DNA of 64,000 bases from Chitinimonas arctica (GTDB taxonomy: Bacteria; Pseudomonadota; Gammaproteobacteria; Burkholderiales; Chitinimonadaceae). This document shows, piece by piece, positions 44,787 through 54,413 of this stretch (position 1 is its first letter; the number at the start of each line of letters is the position of its first letter). The DNA lies in contig NZ_CP041730.1 in assembly GCF_007431345.1 (NCBI RefSeq), forward strand, positions 4,030,001 through 4,094,000. Direction: 5' to 3'. The translations under genes and the position numbers were made by a program. Below the pieces are notes generated by a model. That model did not search any database. It saw nothing but the letters and a program-made list of their open reading frames with translations, and was not told where the DNA came from.

Positions 44787-45734
44787 ATGAACGAACAACA
44801 AGATCCGACCTGGGAACGCCAGGTCCTGGAAAAACTGGTGGTCACCGCCTTGAAGGAACAGCGCAAGGGGCGTAACTGGGGGATTTTCTTCAAGCTCGCC
44901 GGATTTACCTGGCTGTTCCTGGTCCTGCTGCTGATCGTGACCTGGCGCTTCGGCGACCGCGCCGAAGCGGGCACCACCGGACCGCACACCGCGCTGATCG
45001 ATCTGACCGGCGTGATCGCGGCCGGCGAAAATGCCAATGCCGACAATGTCAATGAAGGCTTGCGCAATGCCTTCAAGGACAAGAACACCAAGGGTGTGAT
45101 CCTGCGCATCAACAGCCCGGGCGGCAGTCCGGTGCAGGCTGGCCAGATCAACGACGAAATCCAGCGTCAGCGCAAGCTGCATCCGGACATACCGCTCTAT
45201 GTGGTGGTGGACGATATCTGCGCTTCGGGCGGCTATTACGTGGCGGTGGCGGCCGACAAGATCTTTGTGGACAAGGCCAGCCTGGTGGGTTCCATCGGCG
45301 TGCTGATGGATGGATTCGGCTTTACCGGCGCCATGGACAAGCTGGGCGTCGAGCGGCGACTACTGACGGCCGGCGCCAACAAGGGCTTCCTGGACCCGTT
45401 CTCGCCGCAATCGGATACCCAGGTGCAGTTTGCCAAGCAGATGCTGACCGAAGTGCATGAGCAATTCATCGGCGTGGTGCGCAAGGGACGCGGCAAGCGC
45501 CTGAAGGAAACGCCCGATATGTTCTCCGGCCTGGTATGGAGCGGCGAAAAAAGCGTGGCAATGGGCCTGGCCGACGATTTCGGCAATGCCGACAGCGTGG
45601 CGCGCGATGTGATCAAGGCGGCCGAAATCGTCGATTTCACGCCGCGTGAGGATTGGGCGCAACGTTTCGCCCGTTCCATCGGCGCATCGGCCGGTGCCAA
45701 GCTGGGCAGCTATTTCGATATGAAGCTAAAGTAA
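44787..45734 (+). CDS. sppA: Signal peptide peptidase SppA (S49, single domain)
   Basis: 315 residues from ATG 44787. One membrane helix (about 36-54) anchors it. The catalytic Ser147 (DICASGGYY) and Lys199 (AGANKG) match the Ser/Lys dyad of single-domain SppA from B. subtilis. It degrades signal peptides left after secretion. It is last in the rluC operon and followed by a hairpin. Confidence 0.93.
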   Translation: MNEQQDPTWERQVLEKLVVTALKEQRKGRNWGIFFKLAGFTWLFLVLLLIVTWRFGDRAEAGTTGPHTALIDLTGVIAAGENANADNVNEGLRNAFKDKNTKGVILRINSPGGSPVQAGQINDEIQRQRKLHPDIPLYVVVDDICASGGYYVAVAADKIFVDKASLVGSIGVLMDGFGFTGAMDKLGVERRLLTAGANKGFLDPFSPQSDTQVQFAKQMLTEVHEQFIGVVRKGRGKRLKETPDMFSGLVWSGEKSVAMGLADDFGNADSVARDVIKAAEIVDFTPREDWAQRFARSIGASAGAKLGSYFDMKLK

Positions 45735-45744
45735 ATCCTGAATA

Positions 45745-45767
45745 GTGCGGCCGGCGACCGGCCGCAC
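45745..45767 (+). terminator. Hairpin between sppA and motD
   Basis: GTGCGGCCGG (45745-45754) pairs perfectly with CCGGCCGCAC (45758-45767) over a CGA loop. No T run follows; it may be a weak terminator or an mRNA 3' stabiliser. The motD ribosome site (GGAGAGG) comes just after. Confidence 0.5.
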
Positions 45768-45787
45768 CTATCTGGGAGAGGGCTGCA

Positions 45788-46576
45788 ATGGCGCGTAAGC
45801 AGAGGCACGAGGAACACGAAAACCACGAGCGCTGGCTGGTGTCCTACGCCGACTTCATTACCCTGCTGTTCGCCTTTTTCGTGGTGATGTATGCCATCTC
45901 GCAGGTCAATGAAGGCAAGTACAAGGTACTTTCCAATTCCTTGACGGTGGCCTTCAACAAGCCCGATACCGCCAGCGAAGCCCTGCTCAAGAGCGAGCTG
46001 AACGGTTCCAACCAGAGCCTGATCGCCTTGCCGTACAAACAGCGGCGCGAGGTACAGCAAGCCCAGCAGCTAATCCAGGAGCGCAACGAGCAGGCCGCCG
46101 CGATGAAAGCCATGGCAGGCGACCTGAAGCAGGATATGGCCAAGCTGATCGAAGAGAAACAGGTGCATATCTCGGAAAACAGTCGCGGCATCACCATCGA
46201 GGTGAATGCCAGCCTGTTGTTCCCGGTCGGTTCGGCCACGCTGGACGGCAAGCCGGCCGAATCGCTCGCCCTGATCGCCCGCAAGCTGGCGGCGGGCAGC
46301 AATCTGATCCAGATAGAGGGCCATACCGACAATGTGCCGATCGCGACACCGCAATTCCCGTCCAACTGGGAACTGTCCGCGGCGCGCGCCGGTACGGTGG
46401 TGCGTTTGTTCGAAGCCAGCGGCGTGGCGCCCGGGCGCTTGGTCGCGCTTGGCTACTCCGCCAACCGGCCGCTTGGCGCCAACGAAGATGCCGCCAGTCG
46501 CGCCCGCAATCGCCGGGTGACTATCCAGATCCTTGCCGACAACAAGAACGAGGTAGCGACCTTGCCGGCGCCTTAG
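45788..46576 (+). CDS. motD: Flagellar motor stator protein MotD (MotB family)
   Basis: 262 residues. One membrane helix with the proton-carrying Asp22 (SYADFITLLFAF), a helical linker (about 60-130) and an OmpA-like peptidoglycan-binding domain (GHTDNVPI, ARAGTVVRLFEASGV). The MARKxRHEEHENHERWL start is typical of MotD rather than MotB. The matching MotA/MotC gene is not in the window, which is unusual because the two normally sit together. It shares the area with flgN, flgM and fliW. Confidence 0.9.
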   Translation: MARKQRHEEHENHERWLVSYADFITLLFAFFVVMYAISQVNEGKYKVLSNSLTVAFNKPDTASEALLKSELNGSNQSLIALPYKQRREVQQAQQLIQERNEQAAAMKAMAGDLKQDMAKLIEEKQVHISENSRGITIEVNASLLFPVGSATLDGKPAESLALIARKLAAGSNLIQIEGHTDNVPIATPQFPSNWELSAARAGTVVRLFEASGVAPGRLVALGYSANRPLGANEDAASRARNRRVTIQILADNKNEVATLPAP

Positions 46577-46592
46577 AAAGGCGCTGAGTCGC

Positions 46593-46913
46593 TTAACCCG
46601 GACCCAGTAGCTTCAGCCCCAGGATGCCAATCACGATCAGGCTGACGCAGAGCAGGCGGGCCGGGCTGATCGGTTCGCCGAACAGCAGCATGCCCAGGAT
46701 GACGGTGCCGACGGCCCCGATGCCCGTCCATACCGTATAGGCGGTCCCCAGCGGCAGCGTGCGCAGGGCCAGGCCCAATAGCGCGACACTGGCGGCCATG
46801 GCCGCCACGGTGGCCAGGCTGGGCCAGAGACGGGTAAAGCCGGCGCTGTACTTTAAGCCGACGGCCCAAGCCACTTCCAGCAGCCCCGCGAGTAGAAGGA
46901 TGATCCAGGCGAT
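46593..46913 (-). CDS. SMR-family transporter (SugE/Gdx-like), ATC as apparent start
   Basis: 106 residues if initiated at ATC 46913. Reading from there gives AWIILLLAGLLEVAWAVGLKYS in the usual SugE register and 106-residue length, with four helices and the essential membrane Glu (LLEVAW). AAGGGG lies seven bases before the ATC. No in-frame ATG, GTG or TTG occurs between this site and the essential Glu. The first GTG (46874) would drop helix 1 and the Glu. Members export guanidinium or small quaternary cations as dimers. A start-codon mutation or sequence error is possible. Confidence 0.75.
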   Translation of the reverse strand: MAWIILLLAGLLEVAWAVGLKYSAGFTRLWPSLATVAAMAASVALLGLALRTLPLGTAYTVWTGIGAVGTVILGMLLFGEPISPARLLCVSLIVIGILGLKLLGPG

Positions 46914-46989
46914 GATACGACCCCTTGTAAACGATGGGGCCGTCCCCTGTGGATTCGCGGCGGGGAGGTCGTCCTCCGAGCCGTTTCCA

Positions 46990-47472
46990 TTATACCTTGC
47001 TGATCAAGCCGCCTGGCCGCGACAGGCGTGGCTGGCCGTAGGCGTCGTAGGACAGCGTGGAATTCTGGCTGCTCTGCAGCAATGCCATCAATTGCTGGTT
47101 CTGCTGTTGGCGGGTATCGATCAGGTGCCCGTTGGTCTCGTTAAAGGCGCTGGCCTGGCGGGCCGCCTGCATCAGCTGCTGCCAGCAAAGGGCGACGGCC
47201 GGTACGGCGTCGTCCGGCAGGAAGCGAGCCTTGAGCAAAGGGTGGGGAGGGTCTGGCGAGAGTTCCACGCCGTTCACTTCGAACAGGCGGCGACGCTCCT
47301 TGGCCAGGCTTTCCAGCGTCTGCGCGTACCCGGCCTTTTGCTTGGCGAAATCTTCCAGCTCGGCCAGGGTGTTGGCGATCAAGGCGTTCTGTTCGCGTTC
47401 GAGCAGGTCGATAAAGCGCATCAACTGCTCGAGTTCGTGCTGTAGCGCACTAAGCAAGGGCGGGGTGGTCAT
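46990..47472 (-). CDS. flgN: Flagellar hook-filament junction chaperone FlgN
   Basis: 160 residues, mostly helical, with the FlgN-type N-terminal helix LLSALQHELEQLMRFIDLLEREQNALI and a hydrophobic C-terminal chaperone helix. It holds FlgK and FlgL before export. It is downstream of flgM in the usual flgMN order, with a hairpin between. Confidence 0.88.
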   Translation of the reverse strand: MTTPPLLSALQHELEQLMRFIDLLEREQNALIANTLAELEDFAKQKAGYAQTLESLAKERRRLFEVNGVELSPDPPHPLLKARFLPDDAVPAVALCWQQLMQAARQASAFNETNGHLIDTRQQQNQQLMALLQSSQNSTLSYDAYGQPRLSRPGGLISKV

Positions 47473-47506
47473 GGGTTTGTCCTGACACGCGGCTCGTTGA
47501 AAGCGA

Positions 47507-47542
47507 AACGCCGGCCAACCGCTGCGAACGGTAGCCGGCGTT
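47507..47542 (-). terminator. Hairpin between flgM and flgN
   Basis: AACGCCGGC (47507-47515) pairs perfectly with GCCGGCGTT (47534-47542), with inner ACCG/CGGT. Only a short T stretch follows on the minus strand, so it may attenuate flgN expression rather than end it. Confidence 0.5.
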
Positions 47543-47571
47543 GCCCAGTATGCCGCTTAATCGCCAGGACG

Positions 47572-47874
47572 TCAGGGCTTGCTTTGCAGCAGTTCCTTGA
47601 CGTTCGCCATCAGGCTGTCGGCGATCGCGTCGGCATTCACGGTGAAACGACCTTCCGCCATGGCTCGGCGGATTTCATTGACCTTGCCTTCGTCTATCAG
47701 CGGCTGCTTGCTCAGGCTGGCTTCCAGCGTAGACAGGCGCGCGCTGAATGCCTTGATCTCGACGCTGTCGGCGCGGGCCTCCGTACCGCCGGCTTCACCG
47801 TTGGCAGCCTTCGCCCCGGCGCGCGTGGCGCTGCGCGGTATAGGCGCGTTGAGCGGTTTGCTGTCGATCTTCAT
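47572..47874 (-). CDS. flgM: Anti-sigma-28 factor FlgM
   Basis: 100 residues from ATG 47874 (MKIDSKPLN), with GAGAGG seven bases upstream. The first half is disordered (typical), and the C-terminal half carries the FliA-binding helices (VNEIRRAMAEGRFTVNADAIADSLM). FlgM blocks FliA until the hook is complete and it is exported. A near-consensus sigma-28 promoter lies 53 bases upstream. Confidence 0.92.
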   Translation of the reverse strand: MKIDSKPLNAPIPRSATRAGAKAANGEAGGTEARADSVEIKAFSARLSTLEASLSKQPLIDEGKVNEIRRAMAEGRFTVNADAIADSLMANVKELLQSKP

Positions 47875-47926
47875 GGTAATCCTCTCGCCGGCTGCTTGGG
47901 CCAGATCCTGTCCGTGGTTTACGACC

Positions 47927-47953
47927 CTATCGGCAGAATACAGAAATACTTTA
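47927..47953 (-). promoter_or_regulatory. Sigma-28 (FliA) promoter of flgM
   Basis: On the minus strand TAAAGTAT (47953-47946) and GCCGATAG (47934-47927) are 11 bases apart, against the sigma-28 consensus TAAAGTTT-N11-GCCGATAA. Known: flgM is commonly under such a promoter. Confidence 0.85.
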
Positions 47954-48066
47954 GGCCGGCGCCGCAAAAATATTCACGTTGCTCCTCGCAGCCGATACAC
48001 GTCTTGGCGTACGCCTCCTATATCGTCTAGATTTCAGGGAACTTGACCGATTGGGAGTGGAATTTT

Positions 48067-48477
48067 ATGCAAGTGGTGACCCCGCGCTTCGGCGCCCTCG
48101 ACATCGACGAAAATTCACTGATCAACTTCCCTCAGGGGCTGCCCGGCTTCGAGCGTTGCCAACGCTTCAAACTGTTGCATGAAGAAGTGCCGGAACCCAA
48201 GGTCATGTGGATGCAATCGCTGGAGGAGCCCGAGGTGGTGTTCAGCGTGATCGACGCGAACTTGCTGGGGCTGCACTACCAATTGAGCCTGACTGATGCG
48301 GAAAGCGCCACGATCGACTTTTCCGGCAGCGAAGACCTGGTTTTGTTGTTGACGCTCAGCCGCGACGGCGACGAGGTAAAGGCGAATACGCAATCGCCCA
48401 TCGTGCTGAATGTGGCGAGCCGGCAAGCGCTTCAAAAGAGCGGGGTAAGGGCGGAGATCGTGTTTACCAACGAGTGA
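48067..48477 (+). CDS. fliW: Flagellar assembly factor FliW
   Basis: 136 residues from ATG 48067, with GGGAGTGGA upstream. Family features include INFPQGLPGFE near the N-terminus and a compact beta-rich fold. In other bacteria FliW binds flagellin and the RNA-binding protein CsrA, coupling filament assembly to translation. It is divergent from flgM with a 192-base shared region. Confidence 0.92.
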   Translation: MQVVTPRFGALDIDENSLINFPQGLPGFERCQRFKLLHEEVPEPKVMWMQSLEEPEVVFSVIDANLLGLHYQLSLTDAESATIDFSGSEDLVLLLTLSRDGDEVKANTQSPIVLNVASRQALQKSGVRAEIVFTNE

Positions 48478-48625
48478 TTTCGCCCGAAAATTGCCGGACG
48501 GCTGCTCGAACTGCCGTCATGTCAATCTTGCGGGGCGGCTGCGTTCCGCCATAATGGCGCGATTTCGCCGATCGTCGGCGCCACCGGAGCGCGTTCGCCC
48601 TGAGCGACGTGGCCTGCAGCAAGTT

Positions 48626-49594
48626 ATGAAAACCACTTTCCTTGACTTCGAGCAGCCTATAGCTGAACTCGAAAGCAAAATCGAATCACTGCGCTTTATG
48701 CAGGATGAGTCCGCGGTCGATATCTCGGTAGAGATCGACCACCTGCAAAAGAAGAGCCAGGAACTGACCAAGGGGATCTACGCCAAGCTTACGCCATGGC
48801 AGATCTCGCAGGTGGCGCGGCATCCGCAACGCCCCTATACGCTGGACTATATCCGCGAAATCTTTACCGATTTCGAAGAGTTGCATGGCGACCGGGCTTA
48901 CGCCGACGATGCCGCCATCGTGGGTGGGCTGGCGCGGTTGAACGGCCATGCCGTCATGGTGATCGGCCATCAGAAGGGCCGCGATACCAAGGAAAAGATC
49001 TACCGCAACTTCGGCATGCCGCGTCCGGAAGGCTATCGCAAGGCTTTGCGGCTGATGCATCTGGCCGAGAAATTCGATCTGCCGGTGTTCACTTTCGTCG
49101 ATACCCCGGGCGCCTACCCTGGCATCGGCGCGGAAGAGCGCGGTCAATCCGAAGCCATCGGGCGCAATCTGTTTGAGCTGACCAAGCTGCGTGTGCCGGT
49201 CATCGTCACCATCATTGGCGAGGGGGGCTCCGGCGGCGCCTTGGCGATTGCCGTCGGCGATGTCGTACAAATGCTGCAATACGCGACCTATTCGGTGATT
49301 TCGCCGGAAGGTTGTGCCTCCATTTTGTGGAAGAGTGCCGAAAAAGCCTCGGAAGCAGCCGAAACCCTGGGCATTACCGCCAGCCGCCTCAAAACCCTGG
49401 GCCTGATCGACAAAGTCGTGGCGGAACCCCTGGGGGGCGCCCACCGCGATCCGCAGGCCATTATGCTGGCGCTGCGCAAGAGCTTGCTGGACGCATTGAA
49501 GAACCTGCAGGACAAGCCGGTCGACAGGCTGCTGGAAACCCGCTTCGAGCGGCTGATGAGCTATGGCAAGTTCAAGGAAGTCAGCGCCGGCTGA
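48626..49594 (+). CDS. accA: Acetyl-CoA carboxylase carboxyltransferase subunit alpha
   Basis: 322 residues from ATG 48626 (MKTTFLDFEQPIAELESKI), the conserved start; a longer open frame upstream is not conserved. The carboxyltransferase core with VMVIGHQKGRDTKEKIYRNFGMP, DTPGAYPGIGAEERGQ and GEGGSGGALAIAVGD (each in part) is intact. With AccD it makes malonyl-CoA. tilS overlaps its end by 32 bases. Confidence 0.97.
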   Translation: MKTTFLDFEQPIAELESKIESLRFMQDESAVDISVEIDHLQKKSQELTKGIYAKLTPWQISQVARHPQRPYTLDYIREIFTDFEELHGDRAYADDAAIVGGLARLNGHAVMVIGHQKGRDTKEKIYRNFGMPRPEGYRKALRLMHLAEKFDLPVFTFVDTPGAYPGIGAEERGQSEAIGRNLFELTKLRVPVIVTIIGEGGSGGALAIAVGDVVQMLQYATYSVISPEGCASILWKSAEKASEAAETLGITASRLKTLGLIDKVVAEPLGGAHRDPQAIMLALRKSLLDALKNLQDKPVDRLLETRFERLMSYGKFKEVSAG

Positions 49595-50915
49595 TCCGGA
49601 AGCGCTGTACCGGCGCTTCTGTGCGGTCGCGATGCCTTACGTAGCGGCAGGCGGAAGCGTTGCCGTCGGCTATTCCGGCGGCCTCGATTCCACGGTACTG
49701 CTGCAGCTGTTCCATCGCTTGCGTGCGCAGCAGCCGTTCGCGCTGCAAGCCTTCCACCTCCATCACGGCCTAAGCGCCAATGCCGATGCCTGGCTGGCAC
49801 ATTGCACGGCCGGCTGTGCGGGCTTGTCCCTTCCCTTTACCCATGCGCGCGCCGACCTCGCTGCCACGGCCGGCGACAGCCTGGAGGCGCGGGCGCGGGC
49901 GGCGCGCTATGCCGCCTACGCCGGATTGGATGCCGAGCGCGTGGCCCTGGGCCACCATCGCGACGATCAGGTCGAGACAGTGCTCTACCGTCTTGCGCGC
50001 GGCGCCGGGGTGCATGGCGCCGCCGGCATGCCGGCCTTGCGCCCCTTGGGAGCCGACAAGCTGGTGTGGCGCCCGCTGCTGGGAGAGTCGCGCGCCGAGC
50101 TGCTGGCCTATGCCGTTGCGCACGGGATGCGCTGGATCGAAGACGAAAGCAATGACTGTACCGACCATGACCGCAACTATCTGCGCCATGCCTTGATTCC
50201 TGGCCTGGTGGCGCGTTTTCCGTCGGCGCCGTCGGCGCTGGCGCGCGCGGCACGCCATTTTGGCGAGGCGGCTGGCTTGCTCGATGCCCTGGCCGAGCAG
50301 GATGCCGGTGGTCCTGTCGAGCGTCTGGCGCTGGCCGCGCTGACGCCGCTGGAGGAGGCGCGCCGCCGCAATCTGCTGCGCTGGTTCCTGGCTCGCCATG
50401 ATTTGCGGCCCGATGAAAAGCAGTTGCGCTTGCTGCTCGATCAGCTGCTGCATGCACGGGAGGACACCAATCCCTGCTTGCGGCTGGCCGATCGGGAAGT
50501 GCATCGCTATCGCGGCGAGATTTGGGTAAGCCAGCGTGCCGTGGACGTGCGGCCGTGCGCGGTGGCGCCGGCCGATGCGGGGGGCTTGCCGGGCTGGCGC
50601 GGCCGTATCGATTGGACCAGCCGCCAAGGTGGGCTGGATGAACGCTTTCTAAGTGGCTTGCAGGCCAGGCCGCGCGCCGGCGGTGAGATGTTGCGGCCGC
50701 GCTCCGGTGGTCCGAATCGCCCCGTCAAATTACTGCTGCAAGAGGCGGGCATTCCGCCTTGGTTTCGCTCGCGTTGGCCCTTGTTGTGGCAGAACGAGCG
50801 CCTGGTGGCGCTGGCCGGTATCGCGGTGGCGGCCGAGTGCCAGGCGGACGGCTTGGCGCCGTGGCCGGACTGGCGCTGCGAGGATTGGACCGATTTCGGG
50901 CGGTGCCGCCAGGCA

Positions 50916-50921
<6 letters not shown>
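49563..50921 (+). CDS. tilS: tRNA(Ile)-lysidine synthase
   Basis: 452 residues. PP-loop SGGLDS (38-43), then HLHHGLS, GHHRDDQVETVLYRL and ESN motifs, and the C-terminal TilS substrate-binding domain (PRSGGPNRPVKLLLQEAGIPPW in part). It makes lysidine at C34 of tRNA-Ile(CAU). The start at 49563 overlaps accA; a later start would lose little. It converges on the SPOR gene with a six-base overlap (CTATAG). Confidence 0.93.
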
Positions 50922-51880
<959 letters not shown>

Positions 51881-52087
51881 GTGGCTTGTTCGCCGCGTCG
51901 CGGCGCTCCCTGTTCAAGATGTTTTGGTTGATTGCTGGTATGGCTTTTGCGCGGTAAGGCGGCAAAGCTGTTAGAATATTCGGTCATTTTTATGCCGACA
52001 AGCTGTGTGAACGCTTTGCGAACTGGCTTGCAGCTTAAAACTTTTTTCCTTCCCACTATGTCTACTTTACGAATTTTGGAGTGAACC

Positions 52088-52510
52088 ATGGCTGTAGAAC
52101 GCACCCTGTCCATTATCAAGCCCGATGCCGTTGCCAAGAACGTGATTGGCCAGATCTACTCCCGTTTCGAAAATGCCGGCCTGAAGATCGTCGCCGCCAA
52201 GATGAAGCAACTGTCGCGCGAAGATGCCGAAGGCTTCTACGCCGTGCACAAGGAACGTCCTTTCTTCAAGGATCTGGTTGATTTCATGGTTTCCGGCCCG
52301 GTGATCATCCAGGCGCTGGAAGGCGAAAACGCCGTGATCGCCCACCGCGATCTGATGGGCGCGACCGATCCCAAGAAGGCTGAAAAGGGTACCATTCGTG
52401 CCGATTTCGCCGATTCCATCGATGCCAACGCCGTACACGGTTCCGATAGCGTCGAAAACGCCGCCATCGAAATCGCTTACTTCTTCGGCACCGAAGTCTA
52501 TAGCCGTTAA
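52088..52510 (+). CDS. ndk: Nucleoside diphosphate kinase
   Basis: 140 residues, full length, with active-site His117 in NAVHGSD and the RTLSIIKPDA start. It balances NTP pools. A short gap (17 bases) to rlmN makes it first of a long co-directional run. The AT-rich DNA just upstream (about 51940-51985) is its likely promoter. Confidence 0.97.
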   Translation: MAVERTLSIIKPDAVAKNVIGQIYSRFENAGLKIVAAKMKQLSREDAEGFYAVHKERPFFKDLVDFMVSGPVIIQALEGENAVIAHRDLMGATDPKKAEKGTIRADFADSIDANAVHGSDSVENAAIEIAYFFGTEVYSR

Positions 52511-52527
52511 TATCGGATAGCCTTGCC

Positions 52528-53634
52528 ATGTCCATCAATCTGCTTGATTTCGACGCTGCCCGTTTCGCCACCTTCCTAGCCGAGCGTGGTGAGAAGCCGT
52601 TTCGCGCCAAGCAGTTGTTGCGCTGGATTCACCATTTCGGCGAATCGGATTTCAACGCGATGACGGACATCGCCAAGGTGACGCGAGAAAAGCTGGCGGC
52701 GGAGGCGGTTATCACTCCCCCCAGCTTGCTGCTGGAACAGGCTTCCGAGGACGGCACCCGCAAGTGGTTGCTGGACGTGGGCACCGGTAACGGTGTGGAG
52801 GCGGTGTTCATTCCCGAAGACGACAGGGGAACGCTGTGCGTGTCCAGCCAGGTCGGCTGTGCGCTCGAATGCACCTTCTGCTCCACCGGGCGGCAGGGTT
52901 TCAACCGTAATCTCAGTACCGCCGAGATCATTGGCCAGCTCTGGTGGGCCAATAAAGCCCTGGGCCGTGATCCCAAGGGCGACCGCATCGTTTCCAATGT
53001 GGTCATGATGGGCATGGGCGAGCCCCTAGCCAATTTCGACAATGTCGTCGCCGCCATGCGGCTGATGCTGGACGACAATGCCTATGGCTTGAGCCGCCGC
53101 CGGGTGACGCTGTCCACTTCCGGCCTGGTGCCGCAGATGGACCGCTTGCGCGAAGCCTGCCCGGTTGCGCTGGCCGTTTCGCTGCACGCGCCGAACGATG
53201 CCCTGCGCGACGAGATCGTGCCGATCAATAAGAAATACCCCCTAAAAGAACTCATGGCGGCCTGCTTGCGTTATCTTGAAAAAGCGCCGCGTGATTTCAT
53301 TACCTTCGAATACGTTATGCTTGATGGTGTCAACGACACCATGGAGCACGCCAGGCAGCTGGTAGCGTTGGTTAAAGATGTACCGTGTAAATTCAACCTG
53401 ATCCCGTTCAATCCCTTTCCGAATTCCGGATACGGTCGGTCCAAGCCCGATGCCATTCGCCGCTTCCGCGATCATCTGATCCAGGCCGGCTACATCGTCA
53501 CGGTGCGCAAGACGCGCGGTGACGATATCGATGCGGCCTGCGGCCAGTTGGCCGGCCAGGTCAAGGACAAGACCAAGCGCACGCTTCGGCTAGCCGCCGA
53601 AGGCAAGACCACGATAAACCTTGTGAGGGAGTAA
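52528..53634 (+). CDS. rlmN: Dual-specificity 23S rRNA/tRNA methyltransferase RlmN
   Basis: 368 residues, radical-SAM with the C-x3-C-x2-C cluster at Cys111, Cys115 and Cys118 (CALECTFC). GMGEPLANFDNV, the ACPVALAVSLHAPND segment and a C-terminal TVRKTRGDDIDAACGQL with the mechanistic Cys are present. It makes 2-methyladenosine at A2503 of 23S rRNA and A37 of some tRNAs. Confidence 0.97.
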   Translation: MSINLLDFDAARFATFLAERGEKPFRAKQLLRWIHHFGESDFNAMTDIAKVTREKLAAEAVITPPSLLLEQASEDGTRKWLLDVGTGNGVEAVFIPEDDRGTLCVSSQVGCALECTFCSTGRQGFNRNLSTAEIIGQLWWANKALGRDPKGDRIVSNVVMMGMGEPLANFDNVVAAMRLMLDDNAYGLSRRRVTLSTSGLVPQMDRLREACPVALAVSLHAPNDALRDEIVPINKKYPLKELMAACLRYLEKAPRDFITFEYVMLDGVNDTMEHARQLVALVKDVPCKFNLIPFNPFPNSGYGRSKPDAIRRFRDHLIQAGYIVTVRKTRGDDIDAACGQLAGQVKDKTKRTLRLAAEGKTTINLVRE

Positions 53635-53637
53635 GGC

Positions 53638-54384
53638 ATGAGACAGAGCGTCATCGCCGCTTTGCTGTTTGTGTTGTCGCTGTCTGCCGTCCGGGCGGAA
53701 GAGGTGGACCGCCGCCATGAGCTGGCCAAGCTGCGTACCGAGCTGGCGGCTGCCTACTACGCCCGCGGCCAGTACGGCGTGGCTTTGGAAGAATTGAAGA
53801 ACGCCCTGAACGCCCGCTCCGACTACGCCATGGCCTATAGCATCCAGGGCTTGGTGTACATGGACCTGCGCGAATACGACACGGCGGACAAGAGTTTTCA
53901 GCGCGCGCTCAGCCTGGCGCCCAATGATGCCGATGTGAACCACAATTACGGTTGGTTCCTCTGCAACAAGCGCGACAAATTCACCGAGTCGCTACGCTAT
54001 TTCACCACTGCCATGAAGAATCCGCTCTATACGACGCCGGAAAAATCCATGCAGCAAGCAGGTCTGTGCGCCACCAAGGCGGGCGACCTGAAAGCAGCCG
54101 AGGACTACCTGCGCAAGTCCGACCGCATCCAGCCCGACGATACCCAGACCCTGTTGGGACTGGCCCAGCTGGCTTACCGCCGGGGCGAATTTGAAGCGAC
54201 CCGGCAATTGCTGGCCCGCCATGCACGCTTGGGAACGCCGATCGCCGAGGCCTTGTGGTTGAACGTGCGCGTTGACCGCAAACTGGGCAGCGGCGAGGCG
54301 GACTCGGGCTTTGCCAAGGAGCTCAAGACCCGTTTCCCCGATAGTGACGAGGCTCGCCGGCTCGCCGCTGGCCAATTCGACTAG
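53638..54384 (+). CDS. pilW: Type IV pilus biogenesis TPR protein PilW/PilF
   Basis: 248 residues with a signal peptide ending near VRA and six TPR units (about 28-230). PilF/PilW assists PilQ secretin multimer formation. No lipobox Cys is seen after the signal peptide, whereas P. aeruginosa PilF is a lipoprotein, so the protein here may be soluble in the periplasm. Three bases from the rlmN stop. The rlmN-pilW-rodZ-ispG order is standard. Confidence 0.9.
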   Translation: MRQSVIAALLFVLSLSAVRAEEVDRRHELAKLRTELAAAYYARGQYGVALEELKNALNARSDYAMAYSIQGLVYMDLREYDTADKSFQRALSLAPNDADVNHNYGWFLCNKRDKFTESLRYFTTAMKNPLYTTPEKSMQQAGLCATKAGDLKAAEDYLRKSDRIQPDDTQTLLGLAQLAYRRGEFEATRQLLARHARLGTPIAEALWLNVRVDRKLGSGEADSGFAKELKTRFPDSDEARRLAAGQFD

Positions 54385-54413
54385 TTCCACCCTTCCGAGA
54401 GAGCCGCACCGGC

